64,000 bases of DNA from Pelomonas aquatica (lineage in GTDB: Bacteria; Pseudomonadota; Gammaproteobacteria; Burkholderiales; Burkholderiaceae_C). The number at the start of each line of letters is the position of its first letter. Within the stretch, counting starts at the first letter, position 1. The position numbers and the translations under genes are program-made. This document shows, piece by piece, positions 61,062-64,000 of this stretch. The stretch spans positions 34,910-98,909 of the forward strand of contig NZ_JAPPUW010000018.1 in the NCBI RefSeq assembly GCF_026712205.1. Reading direction: 5' to 3'. The notes below the pieces were generated by a model. It was not told the DNA's origin, made no database searches, and worked only from the letters and a program-made list of their open reading frames with translations.

Positions 61062-61493
61062 TCAGCGGCCCGGGGCCAGGGCCTCGAAGCCGGCGTAGCG
61101 CGCGATGAAGCGGGCGCGGCCCTCGCGCGCGAAGGCGTCGGCATCCCAGTCGCCGGGCAGCAGCCGGCCGGCGAACGCGGTGCGGAAGCGGTAGACCTGG
61201 GCCGGCAGCGCCGCGCCGTCGGCCCGCGCGACGACGACGTCGACGCGCTCGTATTCCTCGCCCTCGAAGGCATCCAGCCGCGCCCAGGCGGCGGCGCTCA
61301 CGTCGCGGTAGAGCCGGCCCGGCACGAGGCCGCCGGGCGCGGCCTGCAGGCCGGGGTAGTCCTGGCCGCGCACCGGGTGGCGGCGGTAGTCCGCCAGCGA
61401 GGCCGGCTCGCTGGCGAATTCATGCCCGCAGACGCGGGCCATGATGTCGGCCCACATCAGCGAGCCGTAGGTGAAGCAGTGCGCCGTCGTCAC
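61062..61493 (-). CDS. Gamma-glutamylcyclotransferase (AIG2-like) fold protein
   Basis: A 143-residue protein with the fold's signature [12 protein letters not shown] at the N-terminus, [20 protein letters not shown], and [12 protein letters not shown] with the catalytic-type glutamate. A GTG at 61493 overlapping the fba stop (GTGA) is the only plausible start, so translation is coupled to fba. The substrate may be glutathione- or gamma-glutamyl-derived. Confidence 0.87.
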   Translation of the reverse strand: MTTAHCFTYGSLMWADIMARVCGHEFASEPASLADYRRHPVRGQDYPGLQAAPGGLVPGRLYRDVSAAAWARLDAFEGEEYERVDVVVARADGAALPAQVYRFRTAFAGRLLPGDWDADAFAREGRARFIARYAGFEALAPGR

Positions 61494-62554
61494 TGGACCT
61501 TTTGCGCCAGCTCGCCGCGCGCATAGGCGCCGGCGATGTCGGCCAACGTGCGGCCCTTGATCTTGCCGGCCTGGCCTTCGCAGCCGAACTCCAGATAGCG
61601 CTGCTTGCAGATGGCCTTGGCGGCCTCGCGGGCCGGCTTGAGCCACTCGCGGGCGTCGAACTTGTCGGGGTTCTCGGCCAGGAACTTGCGCACCGCGCCC
61701 GTCATCGCCAGGCGGATGTCGGTGTCGATGTTGATCTTGCGCACGCCATGCTTGATGGCCTCCTGGATCTCCTCGACCGGCACGCCGAAGGTCTCCTTCA
61801 TCTTGCCGCCGTACCGGTTGATGATGGCCAGCAGGTCCTGCGGCACGCTGGACGAGCCGTGCATGACGAGGTGGGTGTTGGGGATGCGCGCGTGAATCTC
61901 CTTCACGCGGGCTATGGCCAGGATGTCGCCCGTGGGCTTGCGGCTGAACTTGTAGGCGCCATGGCTGGTGCCGATGGCGATGGCCAGCGCGTCGAGCTGG
62001 GTGGCCTTGACGAACACGGCGGCCTCCTCGGGGTCGGTCAGCATCTGGCTGTGGTCCAGCTTGCCTTCGGCGCCGATGCCGTCTTCCTCGCCGGCATCGC
62101 CGGTCTCGAGGTTGCCCAGGCAGCCTAACTCGCCCTCGACGGTGACGCCGACCTTGTGCGCCATCTCGACGACGCGGCGGGTCACGTCCATGTTGTAGTC
62201 GAACGAGGCCGGCGTCTTGCCGTCTTCCATCAGCGAGCCGTCCATCATCACCGAGCCGAAGCCCAGGTCGATGGCGCCGGCGCAGACCTTGGGGCTGGTG
62301 CCGTGGTCCTGGTGCATGACCAGCGGGATGTGCGGGAAGGCCTCGCAGGCGGCCTGGATCAGATGCTTGATGAAGGGCTCGCCGGCGTATTTGCGGGCGC
62401 CGGCCGAGGCCTGCAGGATGACCGGTGCGCCGACCTCGTCGGCCGCGGCCATGACGGCCTGCACCTGCTCCAGGTTGTTCACGTTGAAGGCTGGGATGCC
62501 GTAGCCGTTTTCGGCGGCGTGGTCCAGCAACTGGCGCATGGAGACGAGAGGCAT
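61490..62554 (-). CDS. fba: Class II fructose-1,6-bisphosphate aldolase
   Basis: A 354-residue zinc-dependent aldolase of the Cbb/Calvin type: [25 protein letters not shown]..., the zinc motif [40 protein letters not shown] and GTSHGAYKF with HGSSSVP. It cleaves fructose 1,6-bisphosphate in glycolysis or forms it in gluconeogenesis. It is the first gene of a unit with the AIG2-like gene. Confidence 0.96.
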   Translation of the reverse strand: MPLVSMRQLLDHAAENGYGIPAFNVNNLEQVQAVMAAADEVGAPVILQASAGARKYAGEPFIKHLIQAACEAFPHIPLVMHQDHGTSPKVCAGAIDLGFGSVMMDGSLMEDGKTPASFDYNMDVTRRVVEMAHKVGVTVEGELGCLGNLETGDAGEEDGIGAEGKLDHSQMLTDPEEAAVFVKATQLDALAIAIGTSHGAYKFSRKPTGDILAIARVKEIHARIPNTHLVMHGSSSVPQDLLAIINRYGGKMKETFGVPVEEIQEAIKHGVRKINIDTDIRLAMTGAVRKFLAENPDKFDAREWLKPAREAAKAICKQRYLEFGCEGQAGKIKGRTLADIAGAYARGELAQKVQ

Positions 62555-62699
62555 GGGAATTCCCCGGTGGAGTTGAGAAATCTGGGCCGACTGCGGCTCC
62601 CAACGTACTTGGTAACCGCGCCGTAACTAGCTGGGGATTCTATGGAGTCAGGGCGCGCCCCACCCCCCTTGGTTGCCGGGACGGCCACAATGCCCCGCC

Positions 62700-63716
62700 A
62701 TGACGCGTCTCGTGTTCGACCACCTCACCAACTGGATCACCGCCGCGGCCAGCGAGCATTCGCACGAACTGGCGGCCCATGTCGAGGAGCGCACCGGCGC
62801 CAGCCACCGTGCCGTGCTGTCGGCGCTGAAGCGCCTGGTCGACGCCGGCTGGCTGGCGCGCAGCGGCACCGGCCGCCGCCCGGTCTACGCGCCCGGGGCG
62901 CTGCGCCAGGTCGCGCGCAGCTACACCCTCTACGGCCTGCAGGAGGACCTGCCCTGGCAGCGCGACTTCGCGCCGCATTTCGCGCTGCCGAAGCACGTCG
63001 AGCGCATGATCCAGCACGGCTTCACCGAGCTGGTCAACAACGCAGCCGACCACTCCGGCGGCAGCAGCGTCACCGTGTCGCTGCGCCAGACGCCGACCCA
63101 TGTGCAGTTGCTGGTCAGCGACGACGGCTGCGGCGTCTTCGACCGGATCTGCAGCGCCTTCAGCCTGGAAGACCCGCAGCACGCGATGCTGGAACTCAGC
63201 AAGGGCCGGCTGACCAGCGCGCCCGACGCCCACACTGGCCGCGGCCTGTTCTTCAGCAGCCAACTGGCCGACGTGTTCGACATCCACGCCAACAACACCG
63301 CCTACCAGCGCCGCGCCTGGGAGAGCGGCGGCTGGAGACGAGGCCGCGCGCTGCCGCGCCAGGGCAGCAGCATCTACATGGCCATCGCGCTGAACACGAC
63401 GCGCACGCTGGACGGCGTCATGAACGCCTGGAGCCGGGCGGGCGACGGCATCGAGTTCGACCAGACCCGCGTGCAGCTGCGGCTGCTGACGACCGAGGGC
63501 CAGGCCCTGGACTCCCGCGCCGCCGCCCGCCGCGTGGGCTCGCGGCTGGCCGCCTTCAAGCGCGCGGAGATCGACTTCGACGGCGTCACCGACGTGGGCC
63601 ACGGCTTCACGGACGAGCTGTTCCGCGTGTTCGCCAAGGCCAATCCGCAGATCGAGCTGGTGGCGGTGAACGCGACGCCGCGGATCGCGGCGCTCGTGAA
63701 GAGCGCGCGGGCCTAA
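62700..63716 (+). CDS. HTH / HATPase / STAS-like (DUF4325) three-domain regulator
   Basis: A 338-residue protein. Residues about 1-60 look like a winged helix (VEERTGASHRAVLSALKRLVDAGWL). Residues about 95-220 form a GHKL ATPase with N-box ELVNNAADHSGG, G1-box VSDDGCGVFDRI and G2-box TGRGLFFSSQLAD. Residues about 245-335 resemble the STAS-like DUF4325 domain (EIDFDGVTDVGHGFTDELFRVFA). No dimerisation histidine is present, so it is more like an anti-sigma-factor kinase than a sensor kinase. Targets are unknown. The stop abuts a palindromic element. Confidence 0.82.
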   Translation: MTRLVFDHLTNWITAAASEHSHELAAHVEERTGASHRAVLSALKRLVDAGWLARSGTGRRPVYAPGALRQVARSYTLYGLQEDLPWQRDFAPHFALPKHVERMIQHGFTELVNNAADHSGGSSVTVSLRQTPTHVQLLVSDDGCGVFDRICSAFSLEDPQHAMLELSKGRLTSAPDAHTGRGLFFSSQLADVFDIHANNTAYQRRAWESGGWRRGRALPRQGSSIYMAIALNTTRTLDGVMNAWSRAGDGIEFDQTRVQLRLLTTEGQALDSRAAARRVGSRLAAFKRAEIDFDGVTDVGHGFTDELFRVFAKANPQIELVAVNATPRIAALVKSARA

Positions 63717-63876
63717 GGTAACGCTGAACAAGTCCCTCGCGCGCAGCGCATCCCTGCTTTGGGCGGTCTGCGGCGTTGTAAATCCTCGCCGTAGCCCCGC
63801 TACGGCTGCAGTTTGCGCCTTGCAGCCCATCCCAAACCAGGGCGCGCTGCATCGCGGGGATTTATTCAGCGTTGTC
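63717..63876. repeat. 160-bp MITE-like palindromic element (element E4)
   Basis: The outer arms AACGCTGAACAAGTCC (63720-63735) and its partner at 63858-63873 pair with two mismatches. The central hairpin is GCCGTAG/CTACGGC (63788-63794 with 63800-63806). On the minus strand the unpaired regions read GCAAGGCGCAAA, CAGCC, GGCGAG and CAACGCCGCA, shared with the elements at 23529 and 29101. It begins directly after the stop codon of the preceding gene. Confidence 0.85.
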
Positions 63877-63951
63877 CTAATGTTTCGTCCCAGAAATAGA
63901 TGGCATTAATATTGCAAGCCATTGCGGTATCTTGGCGACGGAAATACGGCA

Positions 63952-64000
63952 ATGGCGAGAGGCAGACCGAAGACCGAACTGGTGCTCAGCGACGGCGAGC
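63952..64000 (+). mobile_element. Start of an IS630-family transposase (cut by window edge)
   Basis: The first 16 residues, MARGRPKTELVLSDGE, match the N-terminus of IS630-family transposases. The remainder lies outside the window. The AT-richer stretch 63877-63951 upstream probably contains the element's left end, but no terminal repeat could be fixed without the other end. Confidence 0.75.

Overview
The window is very GC-rich DNA from a denitrifying betaproteobacterium, most likely of the order Burkholderiales (Roseateles/Rubrivivax-like). This assignment rests on protein-family content and gene order, not on a database match. Genes are closely packed, often with 4-bp ATGA overlaps. No rRNA, tRNA or CRISPR array was seen.

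Region 1 (1-10.6 kb) looks like a xylan/oligosaccharide locus. It holds a secreted protein that fuses a GH115 alpha-glucuronidase to a GH8 reducing-end exo-oligoxylanase (cut by the left edge), an aldose 1-epimerase, an SGNH/GDSL lipoprotein esterase and a TonB-dependent receptor. Three LacI-type operators of form TGRTWRCGYWAYCA lie in front of the first three. A CDP-diacylglycerol pyrophosphatase and a sulfate-binding protein are also here. Region 2 (10.6-27 kb) is mostly housekeeping and metabolic: WYL regulator, VOC protein, divergent glpK/glpD, an EamA exporter, a phosphoesterase, a YecA-like protein, a LacI regulator, rlmJ, an Old Yellow Enzyme, two secreted proteins, a MOSC protein, a cation/proton antiporter and a YbdK-type carboxylate-amine ligase.

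Region 3 (26-61 kb) is an anaerobic-respiration island. In order it has a NirDL-like protein, a Crp/Fnr regulator, NnrS, MoaA, small accessory proteins, the class III ribonucleotide reductase (nrdG, a separate 62-aa glycyl-radical tail, nrdD), ubiTVU for oxygen-independent ubiquinone synthesis, a DUF2249 protein, a parvulin, narIJHG, narK, a PaeR7I-type restriction-modification pair, two more narK genes, narL/narX, and a nitric-oxide block (DUF3079, nnrS, a membrane protein, DUF59, nsrR, norB, DUF2249). FNR/DNR-type boxes lie upstream of nrdD, the ubi operon, the NirDL-like gene and norB. A NsrR-type site overlaps the predicted norB-operon start. Together the genes import and reduce nitrate, reduce NO, make molybdenum cofactor and quinone, and supply deoxynucleotides without oxygen. 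No nitrite reductase or nitrous-oxide reductase is in the window. Region 4 (61-64 kb) has a gamma-glutamylcyclotransferase-like gene, fba, an HTH/HATPase/STAS-like regulator and the start of an IS630-type transposase.

The most unusual content is non-coding. At least three families of structured, hairpin-rich repeats keep their stems but change the stem sequences. A family of about 135 bp occurs four times, always between genes of anaerobic operons and always in the same orientation relative to transcription, sometimes supplying stop or start codons. A second family has conserved unpaired strands around a changing central hairpin, and a third occurs as an inverted pair upstream of narK.
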